This document shows, piece by piece, positions 13,854 through 25,384 of a stretch of DNA of 64,000 nucleotides (position 1 is the stretch's first letter; each line of letters starts with the position of its first letter). The position numbers and the translations under genes were made by a program. The stretch comes from Mercurialis annua (taxonomy: Eukaryota > Streptophyta > Magnoliopsida > Malpighiales > Euphorbiaceae). The notes beneath the pieces were generated by a model. The model did not search any database and was not told the DNA's origin. It saw only the letters and a list, made by a program, of their open reading frames with translations. The stretch lies in contig NC_065571.1 in the NCBI RefSeq assembly GCF_937616625.2, positions 28,346,201 to 28,410,200 of the forward strand, written 5' to 3'.

Positions 13854-16257
13854 CGGCTTTTATCGTTACTAAACAAATCCAAACGTTTCACCTTTTTAGC
13901 GATTTAAGCCAAACGGTTAAAACGTTACGAAACAAATCCAAACGTTTCACCTTTTTAGCGGTTTAAGCCAAACATTTACAAACGTTACGAAACAAATCCA
14001 AATGTTTCATCTTTATAGCAATTTAATCCAAACGTTTACAAACGTTACGAAACAAAACCAATCGATTCACCTTTGTAGCGATTTAAGCCACGTTTAGAGA
14101 GGTTACAAAACAAAACCAAACGTTTCACATTTTTTGCGATTTAAGCCGAACGTTTACAAATGTTAGGAAACAAAACTAAAGGTTTCACCTTTTTAGCGTT
14201 TGAAGCCGAACTATAACAAACGTTATAAAACAAATCCAAACGTTTCCTTTTTTCAATAATTTATACCAAACCTTTACAAACGTATCGAAACAAATCCAAA
14301 CGTTTCCCCTTTTTAGCAATTTAAGCCAAACGTTTACAAACGTTACGAAACAAATCCAAACGTTTGAGTAATTTTACAAACGTTACGAAAGAAAACCAAA
14401 AGTTTTACCTTTTTACCGATTTAAACCAAACGTTTTACAAACGTTAGAAAACAAATTCAAATGGTTCCCCTTTTTAGCGATTTAAGCCAAACGTTTACAA
14501 ACGTTACGAAAGAAATCCAAACGTTTCGCCTTTTTAGCGATTTAAGGCAAACGTTACAAACGTTTCGAAACAAATTAAAAAGTTTCACCTTTTTAGCTAT
14601 TTAAGCGAAACGTTTACAAACGTTACGAAACAAATCCAAACGTTTCACCTTTTTAGCGATTTAAGCCAAACGGTTAAAACGTTACGAAACAAATCCAAAC
14701 GTTTCACCTTTTTAGCGGTTTAAGCCAAACATTTACAAACGTTACGAAACAAATCCAAATGTTTCATCTTTATAGCAATTTAATCCAACCGTTTACAAAC
14801 GTTACGAAACAAAACCAATCGATTCACCTTTGTAGCGATTTAAGCCACGTTTAGAGAGGTTACAAAACAAAACCAAACGTTTCACATTTTTTGCGATTTA
14901 AGCCGAACGTTTACAAATGTTACGAAACAAAACTAAAGGTTTCACCTTTTTAGCGTTTGAAGCCGAACTATTACAAACGTTATAAAACAAATCCAAACGT
15001 TTCCTTTTTTCAATAATTTAAACCAAACCTTTACAAACGTATCGAAACAAATCCAAACGTTTCCCCTTTTTAGCAATTTAAGCCAAACGTTTACAAACGT
15101 TACGAAACAAATCCAAACGTTTGAGTAATTTTACAAACGTTACGAAAGAAAACCAAAAGTTTTACCTTTTTACCGATTTAAACCAAACGTTTTACAAACG
15201 TTAGAAAACAAATTCAAATGGTTCCCCATTTTAGCAATTTAAGCCAAACGTTTACAAACGTTACGAAAGAAATCCAAACGTTTCACCTTTTTAGCGATTT
15301 AAGGCAAACGTTACAAACGTTTCGAAACAAATCCAAAAGTTTCACCTTTTTAGCTATTTATGCCAAACATTTACAAACGTTACGAAAAAAATACAAACTT
15401 TTCACCTTTTTAGCGATTTAAGCCAAACGTTTACAAACGTTATGGAACAAATCCAAACATTTCACCTTTTGAGCGATTTAAGCCGAACATTTACAAACAT
15501 TACGAAACAAAGCCAAACATTTCCCTATTTCAGCGTTATAAGCCAAAAGTTTACAAACGTTACGAAACAAATGCAAACCTTTCCCCTTTTTAGCGATTTA
15601 AGCGAAACGTTTATAAACGTTACGAAACAAATCCAAACGTTTCACCTTTTTAGCGATTTAAGCTAAACGTTTACAAATGTTACGAAACAAATCCAAGTGT
15701 TTCACCTTTATTGAGATTTAAGCCAAACGTTTACAAACGTTACGAAACAAATCCAAACGTTTTCCCATTTTAGCGATTTAAGCCAATCATTTAAAACGTT
15801 ACGAAACAAATCCAAACGTTTCATAGAGTTAACAAAGGTTATGAAACAAAACCAAATGTTTGGCTTAAATCGCTAAAAAGGTGAAATATTTGGATTTGAT
15901 TCATAACGTTTGTAAACGTTCGGATTAAATTGCTAAAAATACGCTTGGATTTATTTCGTAGCATTTGTAAACGTTTGTCTTAAATCGGTAAAAAGGTGAA
16001 ATTTTGGATTTGTTTCGTAACGTTTGTAAATGTTTGGCTTAAATCGCTAAAAAGGGGAAACGTTTGGATAAACGTTTGGCTATAATCCCTAAAAAGTTTA
16101 AACGTTTGGATTTGTTTCGTAACGTTTGTAAACGTTCGGCTTAAACTACTAAAAAGGTGAAATGCTCGGACTTGTTTCAAATCGTTTGTAAACGTTTTGG
16201 CTTAAATTGCTAAAAAGGTGAAATACTTGGATTTGTTTTGTAACGTTTGTAAACGTT
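13854..16257. repeat. HOR unit of 2404 bp with internal 757-bp partial duplication
   Basis: The start of the reverse run (caaatccaaacg followed by agccaaacggtt) appears at 13874 and again at 14631, so about 757 bp of the unit is repeated before it continues. The frame breaks abruptly near 14610-14630, where a monomer ending agcgaaacg joins the repeated start. The forward part near 16050 has lost most of one monomer. Confidence 0.87.
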
Positions 16258-18403
16258 CGGCTTTTATCGTTACTAAACAAATCCAAACGTTTCACCTTTT
16301 TAGCGATTTAAGCCAAACGGTTAAAACGTTACGAAACAAATCCAAACGTTTCACCTTTTTAGCGGTTTAAGCCAAACATTTACAAACGTTACAAAACAAA
16401 TCCAAATGTTTCATCTTTATAGCAATTTAATCCAAACGTTTACAAACGTTACGAAACAAAACCAATCGATTCACCTTTGTAGGGATTTAAGCCACGTTTA
16501 GAGAGGTTACAAAATAAAACCAAACGTTTCACATTTTTTGCGATTTCAGCCGAACGTTTACAAATGTTACGAAACAAAACTAAAGGTTTCACCTTTTTAG
16601 CGTTTGAAGCCGAACTATTACAAACGTTATAAAACAAATCCAAACGTTTCCTTTTTTCAATAATTTAAACCAAACCTTTACAAACGTATCGAAACAAATC
16701 CAAACGTTTCCCCTTTTTAGCAATTTAAGCCAAAACGTTTACAAACGTTACGAAGCAAATCCAAACGTTTGAGTAATTTAACAAACGTTACGAAAGAAAA
16801 CCAAAAGTTTTACCTTTTTACCGATTTAAACCAAACGTTTTACAAACGTTAGAAAACAAATTCAAATGGTTCCCCATTTTAGCGATTTAAGCCAAACGTT
16901 TACAAACGTTACGAAAGAAATCCAAACGTTTCACCTTTTTAGCGATTTAAGGCAAACGTTACAAACGTTTCGAAACAAATCCAAAAGTTTCACCTTTTTA
17001 GCTATTTATGCCAAACGTTTACAAACGTTACGAAAAAAATCCAAACTTTCCACCTTTTTAGCGATTTAAGCCAAACGTTTACAAACGTTATGGAACAAAT
17101 CCAAACATTTCACCTTTTGATCGATTTAAGCCGAACATTTACAAACATTACGAAACAAAGCCAAACATTTCCCTATTTCAGCGTTATAAGCCAAAAGTTT
17201 ACAAACGTTACGAAACAAATGCAAACCTTTCCCCTTTTTAGCGATTTAAGCGAAACGTTTACAAACGTTACGAAACAAATCCAAACGTTTCACCTTTTTA
17301 GCGATTTAAGCTAAACGTTTACAAATGTTACGAAACAAATCCAAGTGTTTCACCTTTATTGAGATTTAAGCCAAACGTTTACAAACGTTACGAAAGAAAT
17401 CCAAACGTTTCGCCTTTTTAGCGATTTAAGGCAAACGTTACAAACGTTTCGAAACAAATCCAAAAGTTTCACCTTTTTAGCTATTTATGCCAAACGTTTA
17501 CAAACGTTACGAAACAAATCCAAACTTTCTTCCTTTTTAGCGATTTAAGCCAAACGTTTACAAACGTTATGGAACAAATCCAAACGTTTCACCTTTTGAG
17601 TGATTTAAGCCGAACATTTACAAACATTACGAAACAAAGCCAAACATTTCCCTATTTCAGCGTTATAAGCCAAGCGTTTACAAACGTTACGAAACAAATC
17701 CAAACCTTTCCCCTTTTTAGCGATTTAAGCGAAACGTTTACAAACGTTACGAAACAAATCCAAACGTTTCACCTTTTTAGCGATTTAAGCTAAACGTTTA
17801 CAAATGTTACGAAACAAATCCAAGTGTTTGACCTTTATTGAGATTTAAGCCAAACGTTTACAAACGTTACGAAACAAATCCAAACGTTTTCCCATTTTAG
17901 CGATTTAAGCCAATCATTTAAAACGTTACGAAACAAATCCAAACGTTTCATAGAGTTAACAAAGGTTATGAAACAAAACCAAATGTTTGGCTTAAATCGC
18001 TAAAAAGGTGAAATATTTGGATTTGATTCATAACGTTTGTAAACGTTCGGATTAAATTGCTAAAAATACGCTTGGATTTGTCTCGTAGCATTTGTAAACG
18101 TTTGTCTTAAATCGGTAAAAAGGTGAAATGTTTGGATTTGTTTCTTAACGTTTGTAAATGTTTGGCTTAAATCGCTAAAAAGGGGAAACGTTTGGATTTG
18201 TTTCGTAACGTTTGTAAACGTTTGGCTATAATCCCTAAAAAGTTTAAACGTTTGGATTTGTTTCGTAACGTTTGTAAACGTTCGGCTTAAACTACTAAAA
18301 AGGTGAAACGCTTGGACTTGTTTCAAATTGTTTGTAAACATTTTGGCTTAAATTGCTAAAAAGGTGAAATACTTGGATTTGTTTCGTAACGTTTGTAAAC
18401 GTT
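16258..18403. repeat. HOR unit of 2146 bp with internal 479-bp duplication
   Basis: This unit has the same architecture as 11710-13853: acgaaagaaatcc at 16911 and again at 17390, 479 bp apart. It shares subtype variants with that unit, so the enlarged unit was itself copied rather than arising twice. It ends at the cggcttttatc marker at 18404. Confidence 0.88.
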
Positions 18404-21400
18404 CGGCTTTTATCGTTACTAAACAAATCCAAACGTTTCACCTTTTTAGTGATTTAAGCCAAACAGTTAAAACGTTACGAAACAAATCCAAACGTTTCAC
18501 CTTTTTAGCGGTTTAAGCCAAACATTTACAAACGTTACGAAACAAATCCAAATGTTTCACCTTTATAGGAATTTAATCCAAACGTTTACAAACGTTACGA
18601 AACAAAACCAATCGTTTCACCTTTGTAGCTATTTAAGCCATGTTTAGAGACGTTACCAAACAAAACCAAATGTTTCACATTTTTTGCGATTTAAGCCGAA
18701 CGTTTATAAATGTTACGAAACAAAACTAAACGTTTCACCTTTTTAGCGTTTGAAGCCGAACGATTACAAACGTTATAAAACAAATCCAAACGTTTCCTTT
18801 TTTCAATAATTTAAACCAAACCTTTACAAACGTATTGAAATAAATCCAAACGTTTGAGTAATTTTACAAACGTTACAAAACAAAACCAAACGTTTCACCT
18901 TTTTACCGATTTAAACCAAACGTTTTACAAACTAAGAAAACAAATCCAAACATTTCCCCTTTTTAGAGATTTAAGCCAAACGTTTACAAACGTTACGAAA
19001 GAAATCCAAACGTTTCACCTTTTTAGCGATTTAATGCAAACGTTACAAAGGTTTCGAAACAAATCCAAACGTTTCACGTTTTTAGCTATTCATTCCAAAC
19101 GTTTACAAATGTTACGAAACAAACGCAAACATTCCACCTTTTCAGCGATTTAAGCCAAACGTTTACAAACGTTACGGAAGAAATCCAAACGTTTCACCTT
19201 TTGAGCAATTTAAGCCGAACGTTTACAAACGTTACGAAACAAAGCCAAACATTTCCCTATTTCAGCGTTTTTAGCCAAACTTTTACAAACGTTACGAAAC
19301 AAATCCAAATCTTTCCCCTTTTTAGCGATTTAAGCGAAACGTTAACAAACATTACGAAACAAATCCAAACGTTTCGCCTTTTTAGCGATTTAAGCCAAAC
19401 GTTTACAAATGTTACGAAACAAATCCAAGCGTTTCACCTTTATTGAGATTTAAGACAAACTTTTGCAAACGTTACGAAACAAATCCAAACGTTTTCTCAT
19501 TTTAGCGATTTAAGCCAATCATTTAAGACCTTACGAAACAAATCCAAATGTTTCCTAGCGTTTACAAAGGTTATGAAACAAAACTAAATGTTTGGCTTAA
19601 ATCGCTAAAAAAGTGAAACATTTGGATTTGTTTCGTAACATTTGTAAACGTTCGGAATAAATCGCGAAAAAGGTGAAACGTTTGGAATTGTTTCGTAACG
19701 TTTGTAAACGTTTGGCTTAAATTGATAAAAAAAAAGGGAAACGTTTGGATTTGTTTCATACCGTTTGTAAACGTTTGGCTTAAATCGCAAACAAGGTGAA
19801 ACATTTGGATTTGTTTCGTACCGCCTGTAAATGTTTGGCTTACGTTTGTAAACGTTTTGCTTAAATTGCTAAAAAGGTGAAACGTTATGCTTAAATCGCT
19901 AAAAAAGGTGAAACGTCTGAATTTGTTCCATAACGTTTGTAAACGTTTGGCTTGAATCACTAAAAAAATCCAAACGTTTGGTTTTGTTCCATAACGTTTG
20001 TAAACGTTTTCCTTCAATCGGTAAAGAGGTGAAACGTTTGGATCTGTTTCGTAACGTTTGTAAAGGTTTTGGCTTAAATCGCTAAAAAGGTGACATGTTT
20101 GGATTTGTTTCGTAACCTTTGTAAACGTTTGGCTTAAATCGCTAAAAAGGTGAAACGTTTGGATTTGTATCGTAAAGTTTGTAAATTTTTGTCTTAAATC
20201 GCTAAAAAGGTGAAACATTTGGATTTGTTTTGTAACGTTTGTAAACGTTTGGCTTATATCGCTAAAAGGTGTAACATTTGATTTTGTTTCGAAACGTTTG
20301 GTTTTGTTTACTAATGTTTGTAAACGTTTGGCTTAAATCGCTAAGAAGGAGAAACGTTTGGAACTGTTTCGTAACGTTTGTAAACATTTAGCTTAAATTG
20401 CTAAAAAGGTGAAACGTTTGGATTTGTTTCGTAACGTTTATAGACGTTTGACTTAAATAGCTAAAAAGGTGAAACTTTTGGATTTGTTTCGTAACATTTG
20501 TAAACGTTTGGCTTAAATCGCTAAAATGCTGGAACGTTTGGATTTGTTTCGTAACGTTTGTAAACGTTTGCCTTAAATTACTAAGAAGGTGAAACGTTTT
20601 GATTTGTTTTGTAACTTTTGTAAACGTTTGGCTTAAATTGCTAAAAAGGTGAAACGTTTTGTTTTTTTTCATAACGTTTGTAAACGTTTGGCTTCAATCA
20701 ATAAAAAATGTGAAAAGTTTGGATTTGTTTCCTAACATTTGGCTTAAATTGCTTAAAAAGGTGAAATATTTGTATTTGTTTTGTAATGTTTGTAAACGTT
20801 TGACTTAAATTGCTAAAAAGGTGAAACATTTGGATTTGTTTTATATTGTTTGTAAACGTTTGGCTTAAATTGCTAAAACGGTGAAACGTTTGGATTTGCT
20901 TCGTAATGTTTGTAAACGTTTGGCTTAAATTGCTAAAAAGGTGAAACGTTTTGTTTTTTGTTTTTCATAATGTTTGTAAACGTTTGGCTTCAATCAATAA
21001 TAAAGGTGCAACGTTTGGATTTGTTTTGTAATGTTTGGAAACGTTTGGCTTAAATTGCTAAAAAGGTGAAACGCTTGGATTTGTTTCGTAACGTTTGTAA
21101 ACGTTTGGTTTAAATCGTAAAAAATGTGAAACGTCTGGATTTGTTTCATAACGTTTTAAACGTTAGGTTTTGTTTCGTAGCGTTTGTAAATATTCAGCTT
21201 AAATTGCTAAAAAGGTCAAATGCTTGGATTTGTTTCGTAACGTTTATTAATGATTGGCTTAAATTGCTAAAAAGGTGAAACGCTTGGATTTCTTTCGTAA
21301 CGTTTGTAAACGTTTGGCTTAAATTGCTAAAAAGGTGAAACATTAAGATTTGTTTTGTAACGTTTTAAGCCTTTTGTTTTGTTTCGTAACGTTTGTAAAC

Positions 21401-23043
21401 GTTTGGCTTAAATCTATAAAAGGTAAAATGTTTGATTTTGTTTCATAACGTTTGTAAACGTTTGGTTTTGTTTTATAACGTCTGTAAATGTGGCTTAAAT
21501 CTCTAAAAAGATGAAACGTTTGGATTTGTTTCGTAACATTTGTAAACATTTGGCTTAAATCGCTGAAAAGGTTAAACATTTGGATTTGTTTCGTAATGTT
21601 TATAAACAATTGACTTAAATCATTAAAAAGGGAAACGTTTGGTTTTGTTTCGTAACGTTTGTAAAAGTTTGGCTTAAATTTCTAAAAAGGGGAAACGTTA
21701 GGTTTTATTTTGTAACGTTTGTAAACGTTTCGCTTAAATTTTTAGCGATTTAGGCCAAACATTTAAAACGTTTCCCCTTTTTAGCGATTTAAGCCAAACG
21801 TTTACCAACGTTATGAAACAAATCAAAACGTTTCACATTATTAGCGATTTAAACCAAACATTTACAAATGTTATGCAACCAATCCAAATGTTTCACCTTT
21901 TTAGCGATTTAAGCCAAATGTTTGTAAATGTTACGAAACAAATCCAAACGTTTCACCTTTTTGCGATTTAAGCCAAACATTTACAGACGTTACAAAACAA
22001 AACCAAACGTTTACAAATTATGAAACAAAACCAAATGTTTCACCTTTTTATCGATTTAAAACAAACGTTTACAAACGTTACGAAACAAAACCAAAGGCTT
22101 AAAACGTTACAAAATAAATCCAAACGTTTCACCTTTTTAGCAATTTAAGCAAAACGTTTACAAACGTTACGAAACAAATCCAAACGTTTCACCTTTTTAG
22201 TGATTGAAGCCAAGCATTTGACCTTTTTAGAAATTTATGCCGAACATTAATAAACGTTACGAAATAAATCCAAACGTTTCATTTTTTTAGCAATTAAGCC
22301 AAACATTAATAAACGTTACGAAATAAATCCAAGCGTTTGACCTTTTTAGAAATTTAAGCCGAACGTTTGGCTTAAATTGCTAAAAAGGTGAAACGTTTGG
22401 ATTTGTTTCGGAACGTTTTAAGCCTTTGGTTTTATTTTGTAACGTGTGTAAACGTTTGTCTTAAATCGCTAAAAAGGTGAAACGTTTGGATTTGTTTCGT
22501 AACATTTGTAAACATTTGGCTTAAATCTCTAAAAAGATGAAACATTTGAATTTGCTTCGTAATGTTTATAAACATTTGGCTTAAATCGCTAAAAAGGGGA
22601 AATGTTTGGTTTTGTTTCGTAACGTTTGTGAACGTTTGGCTTAAATTTCTAAAAAGGGGAAACATTTGGTTTTGTTTCGTAACTTTTGTAAGGGAAAATG
22701 GTCATTTATGCCCTTTTTAGCGATTTAAGCCAAACGTTTACCAACGTTATGAAACAAATCCAAACGTTTCACATTTTTTGCGATTTAAATCAAACGTTTA
22801 CAAACGTTACGCATCAAAACCAAACGTTTAAATCGTTACGAAACCAATCCAAACGTTTCACAGTTTTAGCGATTTAAGCCAAATGTTTACAAACGATACG
22901 AAACAAAACAAAATGTTTCACCTTTTTAGAGATTGAAGCCAAATGCTTGGATTTAAAATGTTTGAAACGCTTGGATTTTTTTCATAACGTTTATAAACAT
23001 TTGTCTTCAATCGCTAAAAAGGTGAAACGTTTAGATTTGATTC
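18404..23043. repeat. Satellite, diverged block A2 with several strand flips
   Basis: Orientation runs are reverse 18404-19586, forward to about 21749, reverse to about 22366, forward to 22690, reverse 22711 to about 22930, then forward to 23043. Monomers are more diverged than in the HOR block. Array B holds matching segments at about 32460-35744 and 39630-39969, with an extra 3.9 kb between them. The 215-codon minus-strand frame at 19571-20218 is only satellite read in its stop-free frame. Confidence 0.9.
22691..22710. other. 20-bp non-satellite scar at a deletion or flip point
   Basis: A short piece (agggaaaatg then gtcatttatg) that is not satellite joins forward monomers on the left to reverse monomers on the right. 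In array B the left flank matches up to about 35724 and the right flank resumes at about 39631, so about 3.9 kb present in B is missing here. The piece may be filler from end-joining. It also has a weak inverted-repeat look (AGGG...CCCT) that could be a transposon footprint. Confidence 0.6.
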
Positions 23044-23376
23044 TGTTGGTACAAAATTGAATTTGAAAAGATAAGGAAAAGAAAAGTGCTAATGAGAATA
23101 AAGAGAGCATTGTGGAATCCCACATTGCTTAGGAGAGCTCATTTAATTGAGCTTATAAGTGTGTTCTCACACACTTGGGTTTGGGCCCCAAGGGGTACCC
23201 AATTTTGTGGATGGGCTAGGAGTTACATCCTACACAATTTACCACACATGCGCTTGCCGTCCGTCCGTCGGCCGGCAGGTCTGGTCAGGTTTGTTTCGGT
23301 TTTAGCACTTAATAATCTTTTTATTTCTGAAATCTTTTTGTAACGTTTTATATTTAGAATAAAACAAAATCCCTGA
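23044..23376 (+). mobile_element. LTR-like insertion in satellite (copy A)
   Basis: A 333-bp sequence unrelated to the satellite starts TGTTGGTACA, interrupting the monomer after gatttgattc, and ends near aaaatccct before satellite resumes at gtaaacatttgg. It contains a wccCACATTGCT-type block (ggaatcccacattgcttagg), a short hairpin (gtgttctcacac) and a GC-rich stretch near 23258-23283. The TGTTGG start and composition resemble a plant Copia-type LTR, but I see no matching CA end and no secure target duplication (tgatt flanks are possible). An 85-codon frame at 23086-23343 is probably chance. The same insertion, at the same monomer position, lies at 39970-40302. Confidence 0.6.
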
Positions 23377-25346
23377 TTGTAAACATTTGGCTTAAATCGC
23401 TAAAAAGGGGAAACGTCTGGATTTGTTCTATAACGTTTGTAAACGTTTGCCTTAAATCACTAAAAAAATCCAAACGTTTGGTTTTGTTCCATAAAGTTTG
23501 TTAACGTTTGGCTTCAATCGGAAAAGAGGTGAAACATTTGGATTTGTTTCGTAACATTTGTAAAGGTTTTGGCTTAAATCGCTAAAAAGGTGACATGTTT
23601 GCATTTGTTTCGTAACCTTTTTAAATGTTTGGCTTAAATCGCTAAAAAAGTGAAACGTTTGGATTTGTGTCGTAAAGTTTTTAAACGTTTGACTTAAATC
23701 GCTAAAAAGGTGAAAATTTTGGATTTGTTGTGTATCGTTTCCAAATGTTTGGCTTATATCGCTAAAAAGGTGAAACGTTTGATTTTGTGTCGAAACGTTT
23801 GGATTTGTTTACTAACATTTGTAAACGTTTGGCTTAAATCACTAAGAAGGGGAAACGCTTGGATTTGTTTCGTAACGTTTGTAAATGTTTGGATTAAATT
23901 GCTAAAAAGGTGAAACGTTTGGATTTGTTTCGTAACGTTTATAAATGTTCGCTAAAAACGTGAAACGTTTGGATTTGTTTCGTAACTTTTCTAAACGTTT
24001 GGCTTAAATCGCTAAAATGGTAAAACGTTTGGCTTAAATCACTAAGAAGGTGAAACATTTTGATTTGTTTCGTAACATTTGTAAACGTTTGGCTTAAATT
24101 GCTAAAAAGGTGAAACGTTTGGATTTGTTTTGTAACGTTTGTAAACGTTTAGCTAAAATTGCTAAAAAGGTGAAACGTTTGAATTTAATTCGTAATGTTT
24201 GTAAACGTTTGGCTTCAATTGCTAAAAAAATGGAACGTTTTGTTTTTTTTTTCATAACGTTTGTAAACGTTTGGCTTCAATCAATAAAAAAGGTGAAACG
24301 TTGGATTTGTTTCTTAACTTTTGTAAACATTTCGCTTAAATTGCTAAAAATTTGAATCATTTGTATGTGTTTTGTAACGTTTGTAAACGTTTGCCTTAAA
24401 TTGCTAAAAAGGCGAAACGTTTGGATTTGTTTTGTAACATTTGTAAACGTTTGACTTAAATTGCTAAAAAGGTGAAACGTTTGGATTTGTTTCGTAAAGT
24501 TTGCAAACGTTTGGCTTAAATTGCTAAAAAGGTGAAACATTTTTTTTTCATAATGTTTGTAAAAATTTGGCTTCAATCAATAAAAAAGGTGAAACGTTTG
24601 GATTTGTTTCGTAATGTTTGTAAACGTTTGGCTTAAATTGCTAAAAAGGTGAAACGCTTGGATTTGTTTCGTAACGTTTGTAAACGTTTGGCTTAAATCG
24701 CTAAAAAACATGAAATGTTTGGATTTGTTTTATAACGTTTTAAACATTAGGTTTTGTTTCTTAGCGTTTGTAAACGTTCAACTTATATTGCTAAAAAGGT
24801 AAAAAGCTTGCATTTGTTTCGTACCATTTATTAACGTTTGGCTTAAATTGCTAAAAAAGGTGAAACATTTGGATTTGTTTCGTAACGTTTGTAAACGTTT
24901 AGCTTTAATTTCTAAAAAGGTGAAACATTTGGATTTGTTTTGTAACGTTTTTAGCCTTTGGTTTTGTTTCATAATGTTTGTAAACGTTTTACTTAAATTG
25001 ATAAAAAGGGGAAACGTTTGGTTTTGTTTCATAACGTTTGTAAACGTTTGGTTTTCTTTTGTAACGTCTGTCAACGTTTGGTTTAAATCGCTAAAAAGGT
25101 GAAACGTTTGGATTTGTTTCGTAACATTTGTAAACATTTGGCTTAAATCGCTAAAAATGTGAAACATTTCGATTTGTTTTGTAATGTTTATAAACGTTTG
25201 GCTTGAATCTTTAAGAAGGGGAAACGTTTGGTTTTGTTACCTAACGTTTGTTAACGTTTGGCTTAAATTTTTAAAAAGGGGAAACGTTTGGTTTTTTTTC
25301 GTAATGTTTGTAAACGTTTGGCTTACATTTTTAGCGATTTAGGCCA
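23377..25346 (+). repeat. 60-bp satellite, forward block A3
   Basis: About 32 forward monomers follow the insertion and are collinear with 40303 to about 42060 in array B (offset 16,926). Variants with gttttgtttttt and missing CpGs are common. The last monomers flip at about 25331 (tttttagcgatttaggcc) and then give way to the retrotransposon leader near 25347. Confidence 0.93.
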
Positions 25347-25368
25347 ATGGGCTTGGTTTTAAAACAAA

Positions 25369-25380
25369 GCTCTGATACCA
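25369..25380 (-). other. Primer-binding site (initiator-Met tRNA), type I element
   Basis: Read on the minus strand this is TGGTATCAGAGC, the complement of the 3' end of plant initiator methionine tRNA, which primes minus-strand DNA synthesis in many plant LTR retrotransposons. It lies 4 nt beyond the LTR terminus at 25385. Only about 22 bp of leader (25347-25368) remains before satellite, so the element body has been lost. The leader matches 54379-54398 in the type II element. Confidence 0.88.
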
Positions 25381-25384
25381 AGTT

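Noticed and set aside
19571..20218. 215-codon minus-strand open frame
   Set aside because: It is satellite monomers read in the frame without stops, with indels shifting it. No start context, domain or conservation supports a gene.
23086..23343. 85-codon frame in the LTR-like insertion (and its copy at 40012-40269)
   Set aside because: The translation is tryptophan- and arginine-rich with no known domain. It is similar in both copies only because the DNA was duplicated.
2044..25346. Telomeric or interstitial telomere repeat
   Set aside because: No TTTAGGG runs occur; the T-rich look comes from the 60-bp monomer.
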